A DNA stretch of 64,000 bases from Bacillus sp. FJAT-42376 (GCF_003816055.1 NZ_CP033906.1:2356001-2420000), one strand, 5' to 3'. Shown: positions 28,501 to 36,915, counted from the stretch's first letter. The notes: a model not told the origin generated them from the letters alone. Program-made: numbers and translations.

Positions 28501-28710
28501 GTCATTATATCCGCTGCGGTGATTCTTGCCGGAACCTTTGCTGCCATGCTTCCATCCGGCGTGCTGTCCCTCCTTCAAATTGCAACGCTCGTATTGACGG
28601 GACTCATATTATACGCGTTTGTCATTTTGCCGATCTTTGTTCCGGTTATGGTGAGAACGTTCGACAAAGCGAACTGGTGGCCATTTATGGGCAAACGGAA
28701 TCAAGAGTAA
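25585..28710 (+). CDS. MMPL/RND-like exporter (YdgH type)
   Basis: A 1041-residue membrane protein of the MMPL family. Each half has one helix, a large external loop and then five helices: first cluster about 185-375 (GIGTDYCILLLSRFKEE), second cluster about 870-1030 (ALGIDYSIFLMDRFNEY). The DY pairs mark the proton-relay positions. The second external loop (about 460-790) is an unusually long helical region rich in G-L-x-x-L-x-x-G heptads (NGIEKGNDGIKKIGEGL, GQLSDGLGQLSDGL), like the YhgE/Pip domain. It probably exports lipid-like or toxic compounds, with the substrate unknown. ATG 25588 is an alternative start. A terminator follows. Confidence 0.88.
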   Translation: MMRGIIKLRWVLLALWVAAAGVLMATAPNMGDLVAEKGQISVPDGYSSSVAGDLLEEQSSNSGAALALVFHDDKKLSETAKNEMKKAVEDLKQNKKELGIQSITTHFDNKELEKQMVSSDGKTILAAVSLEDSKKPVADVAERIKKQISRYKVDSYMTGSELIDKDVVDSSQEGLKKTEYITVAFILVVLILVFRSLVAPIIPLITVGVAYMVSQAAVSYFVEYFNFPLSTFTQIFMVAVMFGIGTDYCILLLSRFKEELGHGEDKTEAIIKTFKTAGRTVIFSGLAVFAGFASIAFAEFKLYQSAVAVAVGIAFLIIALITIVPFFMMVLGNNLFWPLKGNIKHSESRSWEWAGKFSFKRPVIALLIIAAIIAPALLQYNGSLSFNSLDEIGDQYESVKAFNIISDSFGPGESLPATIVIKDDQPLNRKETLATIEKISGDLDQIDDVDKVRSATRPLGDQIKDLEVASQAEELGNGIEKGNDGIKKIGEGLNQASEQLAGSEPKLKEATSGIDQLIKGSNDLKNGVGEVEKALKQIEKGMNQGSSGSLEIKKQVDSAKKNVDQLIAGSGAVLSGYKEAEKQLGELSKGLTAVDKGVKGSQAAIAGLKDPLNRLAANPAYPNIQNDPDYQVVYGSILGLEKGLSELSGASEKLAAGLQAALPQIKKANDGLSAVNNGQKQFQNGLGQLSDGLGQLSDGLAAASNGQNQVIRQLPKLSEGAGMLADGQSELKNGLNPFSSQLGSLTKGLDDSVNGLTQVSGGLNEAESYLEGLSRSGADGFYLPDEVLKNDEFQQVFNEYMSEDKTLTTMDVVLKVNPYSNEALSKMNEVEDTVKRAVKGTSLENATVGVSGVTSTYADLKQISDADYNRTVLFMISAILIILAILLRSFVMPIYLVGSLLITYYSASAISEWIFVDLLGYDGINWAVPFFGFVILMALGIDYSIFLMDRFNEYKDLDVKSAMITAMKNMGTVIISAAVILAGTFAAMLPSGVLSLLQIATLVLTGLILYAFVILPIFVPVMVRTFDKANWWPFMGKRNQE

Positions 28711-28747
28711 ATGAACGGATGGGGACTGTGAACAGTCTCATTTATAT

Positions 28748-28787
28748 AAAACAGGGTGACGTTCTAAGACGTTTCCCTGTTTTTTTA
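28748..28787 (+). terminator. Terminator of the marR-MMPL operon
   Basis: AAACAGGG (28749-28756) pairs with CCCTGTTT (28775-28782), with an inner ACGT/ACGT pair, then a T-run. Confidence 0.85.
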
Positions 28788-28790
28788 TTT

Positions 28791-28878
28791 GGCTATGTTA
28801 AAGCATGTTGTTGATTTTAACCCCTGTTGATTGGAGCGGAAGGAGCGGCGGGACAGGTGGGACTAACAGAGCTTTTAC
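28791..28878 (+). repeat. Internally deleted copy of the dispersed repeat module (copy C)
   Basis: GGCTATGTTAAAGCATGTTG, CTGTTGATTGGAGCGGAAGG and AGCGGCGGGACAGGTGGGAC match the start of the module. The sequence then jumps to TAACAGAGCTTTTA, which matches its end. The central G+C-rich palindrome is lost. The remainder of the gap to 29190 holds a palindrome TTCGATTAATCGAA (about 28922-28935) and the promoter below, and otherwise nothing I can support. Confidence 0.75.
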
Positions 28879-29082
28879 TAAAGGCATCCTGATTTCACAA
28901 ATACGGTTACGCCCGCGCCAAATTCGATTAATCGAACCAGTTTAAATTTGGAATCGTTAGACGGTCTCCTGCTTCAGAAGGACTGAACGGGCGATTTGCA
29001 TTCGGCAAAAGCCGGAATAAGAATGAGCCCTTTCTAATAGGGATGTATAATCCCCCAAAATACAGAGCACCCGATCTCCTCA

Positions 29083-29112
29083 TTTCCTAAATGTTCCTCC
29101 AATTGGTATAAT
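29083..29112 (+). promoter_or_regulatory. Candidate sigma-A promoter of the ymfF operon
   Basis: TATAAT at 29107-29112 with a weak -35 (TTTCCT, 29083-29088) 18 bp upstream, 79 bp before ymfF. Confidence 0.45.
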
Positions 29113-29190
29113 TACTGGTACGATTAGACTCATTTAAAACAAAAAAGGCTAAACTACAAAGGATAATCCTTAAGTTAGAGGAGTGAAGGC

Positions 29191-30468
29191 ATGTCTTTTT
29201 TTAAAGAAAAGCAAACAAAACTGAACGGGATGACCGTTCATACAGTTAAAACAGATAAATACAAGACGAATACACTTGTTTTAAAGATGATGGCCCCTCT
29301 GGAAAAAGAGTTTGTGACGAAACGGGCCATTTTGCCGCACCTGCTGCAAAGGGCCACCGAGAGGTTCCCATCAACAGGGGAATTAAGAAATCATCTTGAC
29401 GCACTGTATGGAGCTTCCCTTTTTGCCGATTTATCCAAAAAAGGGGAAAACCACATCATTACCTTCAGGATGGAAGTGGCCAATGAAAAATTTTTGTCGG
29501 AGAAGACTCCTTTGCTTGAAGATGCGGTTAAGCTGCTGTCGGATATTTTGCTGCGGCCGCTTCTTAGAGGGAACGGATTTGACGAGGGAATGGTAAAAGA
29601 AGAAAAACGGACGCTGAAACAAAGAATCCAGGCTGCTTATGATGATAAAATGCGGTATTCCAACTTGAGGCTTGTCCAGGAAATGTGCAAAGAAGAACCG
29701 TATGCCCTCCATGTAAACGGAGAGATGGATCAGGTGGATGACCTGACGGCTGAATCCCTATATGATTATTATCAAAAGGTCTTAAAAGAAGATAAACTTG
29801 ATTTTTATCTTATTGGAGATTTTGATGAGTCCGCGGCAGAGAAGATGATTGAGTCCTATTTTGACTTCCCGGCCAACGCCCATGCTTATCCTGAAACCGA
29901 AAAAGCACTAAAACAAGAAGTAAAAGAAAAAGAAGTAATTGAGGAAGAAGACGTAAAGCAGGGGAAACTGAACATCGGCTACAGAACCAACTGTCTTTAT
30001 AAAGACCCTGAATATTACGCCCTTCAAGTGTTCAACGGTATTTTCGGCGGATTTTCCCACTCAAAGCTCTTCATCAACGTCCGCGAAAAAGCAAGTCTCG
30101 CTTATTATGCCGCATCACGAGTTGAATCCCATAAAGGACTGCTGATGGTCATGTCTGGAATCGAAGTCGGCAACTATGACCAGGCTGTCACCATTATTAA
30201 AGAACAGATGGAAGCGATGAAAAAAGGAGACTTTACAGAGGATGACCTGACCCAGACAAAAGGCGTCATCCGGAATCAGCTGCTTGAAACGATTGATACG
30301 AGCTACGGCTTGAGCGAAATTCTTTATCAGAATGCTGCAGCGGACACAGAGAGAACCTTTGATGAACTATTAGATGGAATCAGTCAGGTGACGAAGGAAG
30401 AGGTTGTGGCAGCGGCTGACAAAATTGAACTCGACACGATTTATTTTCTTAAAGGAACGGGGGCTTGA
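29191..30468 (+). CDS. ymfF: M16-like peptidase homologue, probably inactive (YmfF)
   Basis: A 425-residue protein with the two-lobed M16 fold. Where active M16 enzymes have HxxEH, this has HLLQR (residues 50-54), so the metal site is lost. The C-terminal half keeps family features (FNGIFGGFSHSKLFINVREKASLAYYA). M16 enzymes often work as an active/inactive pair, and YmfH, encoded next, has the intact motif. Such a complex is inferred. RBS GAGGAGTGAAGG precedes the ATG. The stop overlaps a TTG of the next gene's frame. Confidence 0.9.
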   Translation: MSFFKEKQTKLNGMTVHTVKTDKYKTNTLVLKMMAPLEKEFVTKRAILPHLLQRATERFPSTGELRNHLDALYGASLFADLSKKGENHIITFRMEVANEKFLSEKTPLLEDAVKLLSDILLRPLLRGNGFDEGMVKEEKRTLKQRIQAAYDDKMRYSNLRLVQEMCKEEPYALHVNGEMDQVDDLTAESLYDYYQKVLKEDKLDFYLIGDFDESAAEKMIESYFDFPANAHAYPETEKALKQEVKEKEVIEEEDVKQGKLNIGYRTNCLYKDPEYYALQVFNGIFGGFSHSKLFINVREKASLAYYAASRVESHKGLLMVMSGIEVGNYDQAVTIIKEQMEAMKKGDFTEDDLTQTKGVIRNQLLETIDTSYGLSEILYQNAAADTERTFDELLDGISQVTKEEVVAAADKIELDTIYFLKGTGA

Positions 30469-30473
30469 GACCG

Positions 30474-31772
30474 ATGGCGGAGCCAATTAAATTTGAACAG
30501 CTTCAAGAAGAACTTTACCATGAAAAAATGGACAATGGATTAAATGTGTATGTGCTGCCGAAAAAAGGCTTCAACAAAACCTATGCCACATTTACAACCC
30601 GCTACGGGTCAATTGATAATGAATTTGTACCGCTGGGGCAGAACGAGATGAAGAAAGTTCCCGATGGAATTGCTCACTTCCTAGAGCATAAGCTTTTTGA
30701 AAAGAAGGATGGCGATGTGTTTCAGCAGTTCAGCAAACAAGGCGCTTCATCCAATGCTTTCACTTCCTTTACGCGGACCGCTTATTTGTTTTCCAGTACA
30801 TCCGATGCTGATAAAAACTTGGAAACACTGATTGATTTTGTACAGGAACCTTACTTTACTGATCAGTCAGTGGAAAAGGAAAAAGGAATTATCGGCCAGG
30901 AAATCAACATGTACGACGATAACCCGGACTGGCGGCTTTATTTCGGGCTTATCGAAAATATGTATGAGAAACACCCTGTGAAAATTGATATAGCCGGAAC
31001 AGTCGAGTCGATTTCCCACATTACGAAGGATTTGCTTTACGAGTGCTATCACACCTTTTACCATCCGAGCAATATGCTGCTTTTCATTACAGGCCCTGTT
31101 GACCCTGAAAAGATTTTAAAGCAGGTGCGCGAAAATCAGCAAAAGAAAACATTTGAAGCACCGGAGACGATTCAGCGTCCGGAACTTGCCGAAAAGGCTG
31201 AAGTGTATAAAAAGAGCGAAAAGCTGCCGATGAATGTGCAGTCTTCTAAATGCCTGGTCGGGATTAAAGCAAATCAAACCGGCTTGTCCGGAGAAGATCT
31301 GCTTAAAAAAGAACTTACGGCAAATCTGATCCTGGATGTGCTGTTCGGTAAAAGCTCCGGTCATTTTCAGAGCATGTACAGCAATGGGCTGATTGATGAT
31401 ACGTTCAGCTATGATTATACAGAAGAAGAAAGCTTTGGCTTTGCGATGATCGGGGGAGACACGGATCAGCCTGAGGAACTTGCCAAACAGATAAAGGACA
31501 TTTTATTCTCAGCCAGAGAAGAAGGCGTGGATGAAGCCCGCCTAAAAACAGCTGTCAAGAAGCGTATAGGGGCTTTTTTAAGATCTGTAAACTCTCCAGA
31601 ATACATCGCCAATCAATTTACGCGCTATGCGTTTAATGACATGAATTTGTTTGATGTGGTGCCCGTGCTGGAACAGATCAGCAAAGAAGACGCAGATTCG
31701 CTCCTGCAATCCCTGGCGGATGAAAATCAGATGACTGTATTCGCGGTAGTCCCTAAAAAGCAAAGTAAATAA
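30474..31772 (+). CDS. ymfH: M16 family zinc peptidase (YmfH)
   Basis: A 432-residue peptidase with the intact inverted zinc motif HFLEH (68-72) and the downstream acidic ligand region KEKGIIGQEINMYDDNPDW. Likely partner of YmfF. A TTG at 30465 overlaps the ymfF stop, but the ATG at 30474 lies about ten bases after GGGGG and gives the start MAEPIKFEQLQEELYHEKM, close to B. subtilis YmfH. The physiological substrate is not known; related genes have been linked to processing of small peptides. Confidence 0.92.
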   Translation: MAEPIKFEQLQEELYHEKMDNGLNVYVLPKKGFNKTYATFTTRYGSIDNEFVPLGQNEMKKVPDGIAHFLEHKLFEKKDGDVFQQFSKQGASSNAFTSFTRTAYLFSSTSDADKNLETLIDFVQEPYFTDQSVEKEKGIIGQEINMYDDNPDWRLYFGLIENMYEKHPVKIDIAGTVESISHITKDLLYECYHTFYHPSNMLLFITGPVDPEKILKQVRENQQKKTFEAPETIQRPELAEKAEVYKKSEKLPMNVQSSKCLVGIKANQTGLSGEDLLKKELTANLILDVLFGKSSGHFQSMYSNGLIDDTFSYDYTEEESFGFAMIGGDTDQPEELAKQIKDILFSAREEGVDEARLKTAVKKRIGAFLRSVNSPEYIANQFTRYAFNDMNLFDVVPVLEQISKEDADSLLQSLADENQMTVFAVVPKKQSK

Positions 31773-31824
31773 CGTTTATGCCGGCTGTCAGCAGCCGGCA
31801 TAATTGCGTCAGGAGAGGAAATGA

Positions 31825-32544
31825 ATGAAATACGCACTGATTACCGGGGCAAGCGGAGGAATTGGATCCGCTATCGCTGCAAAGCTCGCTGAAGAGGGAT
31901 GGAACCTGTATCTTCATTATCACAGTAATGAGGGAAAAGCGGCGGAGCTGAAACAAGAGCTCGAACAGAAGGGGGTTACCTGCTGCGCTGTTCAGGCGGA
32001 TTTATCCGTGCCGGACGGTCCCGCTGCACTGCTTGGGCAATTGCTTGTTCCCCCCGGGCTCCTGATCTTATCAAGCGGGACAGCACCGTACGGACTGATA
32101 ACCGATTTGACAGATGAGGAGGTCCGGCGGCAGATCCAGCTACATGTCACAAGTCCTTTCCTTCTTTCCAAAGGTCTGGTGCCGGCCATGGTTACTCAGA
32201 AGAAGGGCTCTATTATAGTCGTTACATCAATTTGGGGAGAAAAAGGAGCGTCATGCGAAGTCCTTTATTCAATGGTAAAGGGCGGGCAGAATACATTTGT
32301 GAAGGCACTGGCAAAAGAGCTTGCTCCAAGCGGAGTACGCGTGAATGCCGTATCACCGGGAGCGGTAATGACGAATATGCTGAACCGTTTTGAGGAGGAA
32401 GATCTGAATCAGCTTGCAGAAGAAATTCCTGCCGGGCGTCTCGGACAGCCTGAGGAAATTGCAGAAGCTGCAGCCTTTTTGGCGTCTGAAAAATCCTCTT
32501 ACATAACCGGCCATATTCTTTCTGTGAATGGCGGATGGGATTAA
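31825..32544 (+). CDS. ymfI: Short-chain dehydrogenase/reductase (YmfI)
   Basis: A 239-residue NAD(P)-dependent oxidoreductase of the classical SDR family, FabG-like. The cofactor motif is TGASGGIGSAIA (7-18), the catalytic serine lies in VTSIWGEKG and the YxxxK pair in YSMVK, and the C-terminal part reads SYITGHILSVNGGWD. The usual NNAG motif is replaced by LSSGTAPYG. The substrate is unknown. RBS AGGAGAGG. It sits in the conserved ymfF-to-ymfM gene string. Confidence 0.92.
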   Translation: MKYALITGASGGIGSAIAAKLAEEGWNLYLHYHSNEGKAAELKQELEQKGVTCCAVQADLSVPDGPAALLGQLLVPPGLLILSSGTAPYGLITDLTDEEVRRQIQLHVTSPFLLSKGLVPAMVTQKKGSIIVVTSIWGEKGASCEVLYSMVKGGQNTFVKALAKELAPSGVRVNAVSPGAVMTNMLNRFEEEDLNQLAEEIPAGRLGQPEEIAEAAAFLASEKSSYITGHILSVNGGWD

Positions 32545-32621
32545 TGAAATAACGTGAATAAAAATGAGTGAATCAGCAAAACTAACTCTGTAATCAATTT
32601 TTTGGAATGGAGGAATGAACA

Positions 32622-32888
32622 ATGTCTGTATTGAATAATTGGGATTCCTGGAAAAACTTCCTTGGAGATCGTCTTCACCACGCTGAAAACAGCGGAATGA
32701 GCCGTGAAACAGTCTCAGGTCTTGCTTATGAAATCGGCGGATACCTAGCAAACCAAGTAGACTCCAAAAATGATCAGGAAAAAGTTCTTGCTGATTTATG
32801 GAGCGTTGCAAGTGAAGAAGAGCAGCATGCCATTGCGAATATGATGGTAAAGCTTGTTTCAAACAACGGAACAGAAGGAACTCATTAA
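32622..32888 (+). CDS. ymfJ: DUF3243 family protein (YmfJ)
   Basis: An 88-residue soluble protein of unknown function, restricted largely to Bacillales. It is mostly helical, with WDSWKNFLGDRLHHAENSGMS at the start and EQHAIANMMVKLV at the end. The RBS is TGGAGGAATG-like and well spaced. It is followed by its own terminator. In B. subtilis ymfJ sits at the same place. Confidence 0.9.
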   Translation: MSVLNNWDSWKNFLGDRLHHAENSGMSRETVSGLAYEIGGYLANQVDSKNDQEKVLADLWSVASEEEQHAIANMMVKLVSNNGTEGTH

Positions 32889-32891
32889 AAT

Positions 32892-32917
32892 GAGGGAGGC
32901 TTAAGCCTCTCTTTTTT
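32892..32917 (+). terminator. Terminator of ymfJ
   Basis: GAGGGAGGC / GCCTCTCTTTTTT around TTAA, with one G-U pair, just after the stop. Confidence 0.88.
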
Positions 32918-33088
32918 CATTCCGTTTACCCGGCTGATCCGGAACCTGTATCAGCCATTTTTTTCCGGATGGGGACCAGCATCTTCCTGCATTAAGAGGT
33001 TTAGGCAATTCTTCTTTCTTATTGGGGGAAAATGCTTTATTATAGTTTTATAGGTACAGTTCGCCTCAAGTTGAAAGGGGGATTCTTC

Positions 33089-33880
33089 TTGCAAAAGGAA
33101 GAATGGTACTTGGAGTACGAAATTCAGAAAAATCGGCCTGGTTTGCTTGGGGATGTTTCTTCCCTTCTGGGTATGCTGTCTATTAACATTGTGACAATCA
33201 ACGGTGTGGATGACTCTCGAAGAGGACTCCTGCTTAAATGTGAACATAATGACCAGATTAAGCGTCTTGAATCAATCTTACATACAATGGACACGATTAC
33301 CGTGACAAAGTTACGGAAGCCTAAGCTGCGGGACCGTCTTGCAGTCAGACACGGACGGTATATACAGCGCGACGCAGATGATAAAAAAACATTCCGCTTT
33401 GTCCGCAATGAACTCGGTTTGCTTGTTGATTTCCTCGCAGAGCTGATGAAACAGGATGGGCACAAACTAATCGGAATCCGGGGAATGCCCAGAGTGGGGA
33501 AGACAGAATCAATTGTGGCTTCAAGTGTCTGTGCCAATAAGAGATGGCTTTTTGTCTCTTCTACTCTGCTTAAGCAAACGCTTCGCAGCCAGCTCATAGC
33601 AGATGAGTACGACGCTGATAATTTATTTATTATTGATGGGATTGTTTCAACGAGAAGAGGAACAGAACGGCATCTGCAGCTGGTCCGGGAGATTATGCGC
33701 CTGTCCGCTACAAAGATTGTGGAGCATCCGGATGTGTTTGTCCAGAATACAGAGTATACGCTGGAGGACTTTGATTACATCATTGAGCTCCGGAATGACC
33801 CGGATGAAGAAATCACATATGAAGATGCTGAAGAGCCGCAAATGCTCGATCAGTCTGCTTTTTCTGGATTTGATTTTTAA
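33089..33880 (+). CDS. ymfK: DUF3388 protein YmfK (ACT-like plus P-loop-like segment)
   Basis: A 263-residue conserved Bacillales protein of unknown function. Residues 5-75 look like an ACT-type ligand-binding fold (YLEYEIQKNRPGLLGDVSSLL). Residues 132-139 read GMPRVGKT, a P-loop-like sequence, and NLFIIDGIVSTRR could be the second nucleotide element. The section RDRLAVRHGRYIQRDADDKK is nearly invariant in the family. An ATG at 33032 gives a longer frame, but TTG at 33089 has GAAAGGGGGA seven bases upstream and matches the known family start. rodZ follows 18 bp later. Confidence 0.88.
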   Translation: MQKEEWYLEYEIQKNRPGLLGDVSSLLGMLSINIVTINGVDDSRRGLLLKCEHNDQIKRLESILHTMDTITVTKLRKPKLRDRLAVRHGRYIQRDADDKKTFRFVRNELGLLVDFLAELMKQDGHKLIGIRGMPRVGKTESIVASSVCANKRWLFVSSTLLKQTLRSQLIADEYDADNLFIIDGIVSTRRGTERHLQLVREIMRLSATKIVEHPDVFVQNTEYTLEDFDYIIELRNDPDEEITYEDAEEPQMLDQSAFSGFDF

Positions 33881-33898
33881 TTATGGAAGGTGTTATGG

Positions 33899-34798
33899 TT
33901 GAGCGAATTAGGAAATCGCCTTAAGCAAGCGAGGGAAGAAAAGCAGATAACATTGGATGATTTGCAGACAATGACAAAAATCCAAAAAAGGTATCTGATA
34001 GGAATCGAAGAAGGCAATTATAAAATCATGCCGGGGAAGTTTTACGTTCGGGCATTTATTAAGCAGTACGCAGAGGCCGTAGGATTGAATCCGGATCAGC
34101 TTTTTGAAGAGTATAGAAAAGACGTTCCCGACAGCGGCCAGGATGAATTGCCCGGACAGCTGTCCAGGGTGCAGACACAGCGGGAGCTTCCTGAAAGCGC
34201 GTCGAAAGCGATCGCCCTTTTGCCGACGATTATTATCATCATTCTGATTGTCATTGCAGCCGCGGTCATTTATATGGTTTCCCAAAAAGGTGCAGCAGAG
34301 GATCCCCCGCAAAAAACAGTTCCTGAAACGGAATCGATCGGTTCAGAAGTGAAGATCGATGACTCACTCAAAGACAAAGACAGCGGGCAAAAAGCAGACG
34401 AGCCTCAGCCGGAGGCCCAGCCTGAACAGGAGCCGGCAAAAGAAGAGCCTCAGGCTCCAAAGCAGGCCATTGCGGGCAAAGAAACCGGGAAGGATTCTTC
34501 CGAGTACGCTGTTACAGGTGCAGAGAAACTCGAAGTGGAAATCACAGCCAAGGGTTCTGCCTGGGTTAGTGTGAAAAACAGCAAAGGAAAATCATTTTTC
34601 TCCGGCATGCTGAACAAAGGAAAAACCCAAAAAATTGATATGAGCAGTGAAAATGAAGTGAAAATCCGTATTGGAAGTGCTCCGAATACAGAAATTAAAG
34701 TGAACGGTGAAGTCATTAAATATGTGATCGATCCTTCCAGGAATACCGTGCAGTCTCTCACCATTACGTATACAAAAGCTGAAAAGCCATCTTCATGA
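33899..34798 (+). CDS. rodZ: Cell-shape protein RodZ (YmfM)
   Basis: A 299-residue bitopic membrane protein that links the MreB cytoskeleton to wall synthesis. The N-terminal Xre-like helix-turn-helix (1-75) contains LGNRLKQAREEKQITLDDL and PGKFYVRAFIKQYAEAVGL. A single transmembrane helix lies at about 101-125 (ALLPTIIIIILIVIAAAVIY). Then come an acidic, Pro/Gln-rich linker and a C-terminal DUF4115 domain outside. TTG at 33899 is preferred over GTG at 33890, because the GGAAGGTG site overlaps the latter. The terminator overlaps its last codons. Confidence 0.92.
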   Translation: MSELGNRLKQAREEKQITLDDLQTMTKIQKRYLIGIEEGNYKIMPGKFYVRAFIKQYAEAVGLNPDQLFEEYRKDVPDSGQDELPGQLSRVQTQRELPESASKAIALLPTIIIIILIVIAAAVIYMVSQKGAAEDPPQKTVPETESIGSEVKIDDSLKDKDSGQKADEPQPEAQPEQEPAKEEPQAPKQAIAGKETGKDSSEYAVTGAEKLEVEITAKGSAWVSVKNSKGKSFFSGMLNKGKTQKIDMSSENEVKIRIGSAPNTEIKVNGEVIKYVIDPSRNTVQSLTITYTKAEKPSS

Positions 34799-34808
34799 TG
34801 GCTTTTCT
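34782..34808 (+). terminator. Terminator overlapping the rodZ stop codon
   Basis: AAAAGCCATC / GATGGCTTTT with loop TTCAT; the stop TGA (34796-34798) begins in the loop and enters the right arm. The tail is short (TTTTCTTG). Confidence 0.75.
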
Positions 34809-34875
34809 TGCCATTTTCATTAAATAGAACACAGCGGGTCTAAATAGACAGACGCGAAAGAAGGAGTCGTCAAGA

Positions 34876-35454
34876 ATGAATTTGCCAAATAAAATTACGG
34901 TATCAAGAATATTTCTCATCCCGGTATTTATGATCATCATGCTCGGACCATTTGACTGGGGGACGGTTAATCTGCTTGGTACGGAAATGCCGGCTGCCCA
35001 GTTTGCCGGTGCTCTGCTGTTTATTGTCGCATCCGTTACAGATTGGATCGACGGTTACTTTGCAAGAAAATACAATCTTGTCACGAATCTTGGGAAGTTT
35101 CTAGATCCGCTGGCGGATAAGCTGCTTGTTTCTGCAGCTCTCATTGTGCTTGTTCAAATGCAGGCGGCGCCTGCATGGATGGTTATTGTCATCATCAGCC
35201 GGGAATTTGCCGTTACCGGCCTGCGTCTGATTTTGGCGAACGAAGGCGAAGTTGTTGCGGCTAATATGCTGGGAAAAATCAAAACGTGGACGCAAATTAT
35301 CGCCATTTCCGTCCTGCTGCTGAATAATTTTCCTTTTGAACCTCTTCATATCCCGTTCGCGCAAATTGCGCTGTGGATTGCTGTTTTCTTTACGGTGTAC
35401 TCAGGCTGGGATTATTTCGCCAAGAATAAAGCTGCTTTCAAGAACTCTAAATAA
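34876..35454 (+). CDS. pgsA: CDP-diacylglycerol-glycerol-3-phosphate 3-phosphatidyltransferase
   Basis: A 192-residue integral membrane enzyme making phosphatidylglycerol phosphate, the committed step to phosphatidylglycerol and cardiolipin. The CDP-alcohol phosphotransferase motif DG-AR-G-D-D is visible from DWIDGYFARKYNLVTNLG to KFLDPLADK. Several hydrophobic helices surround it. RBS GAAGGAG lies ten bases before the ATG. It is essential in B. subtilis. cinA starts 18 bp after the stop and recA follows, the standard Bacillus order. Confidence 0.97.
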   Translation: MNLPNKITVSRIFLIPVFMIIMLGPFDWGTVNLLGTEMPAAQFAGALLFIVASVTDWIDGYFARKYNLVTNLGKFLDPLADKLLVSAALIVLVQMQAAPAWMVIVIISREFAVTGLRLILANEGEVVAANMLGKIKTWTQIIAISVLLLNNFPFEPLHIPFAQIALWIAVFFTVYSGWDYFAKNKAAFKNSK

Positions 35455-35472
35455 CCAGAAAAGGAGCCTGAC

Positions 35473-36726
35473 ATGAATACTAAAACTGAAATTATCGCGG
35501 TTGGGTCTGAATTGCTGCTCGGTCAGATCGTGAATTCAAATGCCCAATTCATTTCACGGGAACTCGCTGAAATGGGCTTTAACACGTTTTATCACACCGT
35601 AACGGGAGACAATGCCGGAAGACTGACAGAGGCGGTCAAGACAGCTCAGTCCCGTTCAAACATCATTATTTTTACGGGTGGACTCGGTCCTACAAAGGAC
35701 GACCTTACAAAAGAAGCAATCGCCGGCCATTTAAATGTAAATCTTGTCATGGATGCTGAAGCAATGGCTTCAATTGAAGAGTATTTTGTGAAGGTAAAAC
35801 GTACCATGACGGAAAATAACCGGAAGCAGGCACTTGTTCTGGAAGGGGCCCATATTTTGAAAAATGACACGGGTATGGCGCCTGGAATGGCATTGGAATC
35901 AGATGGGATTATCTATTTGCTTATGCCCGGTCCGCCTTCTGAAATGCGCCCGATGTTTTTGAATTATGCACGCCCTTATCTGCTTGAACGGCTTGGTGTT
36001 CAGGAGAAAATCATGTCCCGGGTACTCCGCTATTTTGGAATCGGAGAATCACAGCTTGAATCCGAGCTGGAGGATTTGATTGACAGCCAGACGAACCCTA
36101 CGATTGCTCCATTGGCAGGCGACGGGGAAGTAACGCTCAGACTGACGGCAAAACATCGGGAAGCGACTTCGGCGACACAGCTTCTTAATGAAATGGAACA
36201 AAAAATCAATGCCCGTGTGGGGGATTACTTTTATGGCTACGACAGCACAAGTCTTCTTCAGGAAGTGACGGATGCTCTGATTGAGAGGAAGACCACGATT
36301 GCTTCTGCTGAAAGTCTGACAGGAGGACTGTTCTCTGAGCAGCTGACGACGGTCAAAGGGACATCGAGTGTGCTGATGGGCGGAATCGTCTGCTATACGA
36401 ACGCTGTGAAAGAGAATCTTCTGAAGGTTAAACAGGAAACGCTCCGGAATCATGGAGCTGTCAGTGAACAGTGTGCCAGAGAAATGGCTGAAAATATCCG
36501 CCATCTCGCAGGCAGTGACATCGGCATCAGCTTTACAGGAGTAGCCGGCCCGGAGCCTATGGAAGGGCAGCCTGTAGGCACGGTCTTTATCGGTATATCG
36601 TCTAAGAATGAAACAGAGGTCCATAAACTGAATCTGGCCGGCAGCAGAGACGGAATCAGAAAAAGATCCGTTAAGTACGGATGCAGATTCCTTATGAAGC
36701 ACCTGGAAAAACATACAGCAATTTAA
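35473..36726 (+). CDS. cinA: CinA family protein (competence/damage-inducible; NMN amidase type)
   Basis: A 417-residue two-domain protein. The N-terminal MoCF-like domain (about 4-170) includes [18 protein letters not shown] and [15 protein letters not shown]. The C-terminal CinA domain (about 255-412) includes [15 protein letters not shown] and [19 protein letters not shown], the region that has nicotinamide-nucleotide amidase activity in relatives. In B. subtilis it is expressed with recA in competence. RBS AAAGGAG. A terminator overlapping the stop separates it from recA. Confidence 0.94.
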   Translation: MNTKTEIIAVGSELLLGQIVNSNAQFISRELAEMGFNTFYHTVTGDNAGRLTEAVKTAQSRSNIIIFTGGLGPTKDDLTKEAIAGHLNVNLVMDAEAMASIEEYFVKVKRTMTENNRKQALVLEGAHILKNDTGMAPGMALESDGIIYLLMPGPPSEMRPMFLNYARPYLLERLGVQEKIMSRVLRYFGIGESQLESELEDLIDSQTNPTIAPLAGDGEVTLRLTAKHREATSATQLLNEMEQKINARVGDYFYGYDSTSLLQEVTDALIERKTTIASAESLTGGLFSEQLTTVKGTSSVLMGGIVCYTNAVKENLLKVKQETLRNHGAVSEQCAREMAENIRHLAGSDIGISFTGVAGPEPMEGQPVGTVFIGISSKNETEVHKLNLAGSRDGIRKRSVKYGCRFLMKHLEKHTAI

Positions 36727-36742
36727 GCTGTGTGTTTTTTTT
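36712..36742 (+). terminator. Terminator overlapping the cinA stop codon
   Basis: CATACAGC (36712-36719) pairs with GCTGTGTG (36727-36734) around AATTTAA, followed by seven or more T. The TAA stop lies at the end of the loop. Confidence 0.85.
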
Positions 36743-36901
36743 AGGTTCAAATTGTAAACACCTGCTGATTATGGAGGTTCTCCAAGTCTTGACCGCAGCG
36801 GCCGGTTTCAAATCATTTATTTTAGGTAAATTGATAAGTGGAAAACCAATTTTTTCTTAAGGCAAAAATCAAGAATTCAGGTACAAGAACCGAAAAATAA
36901 T

Positions 36902-36915
36902 CGAATGGATGTTCG
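36902..36915. promoter_or_regulatory. LexA (SOS) box of recA
   Basis: CGAATGGATGTTCG fits the Bacillus SOS operator CGAACNNNNGTTCG with one mismatch. It lies 10 bp upstream of the recA -35 box. Confidence 0.88.

Noticed and set aside
28922..28935. Palindrome TTCGATTAATCGAA as an operator
   Set aside because: It lies about 180 bp from the nearest promoter candidate, in a repeat-rich gap, and there is no regulator to assign it to.
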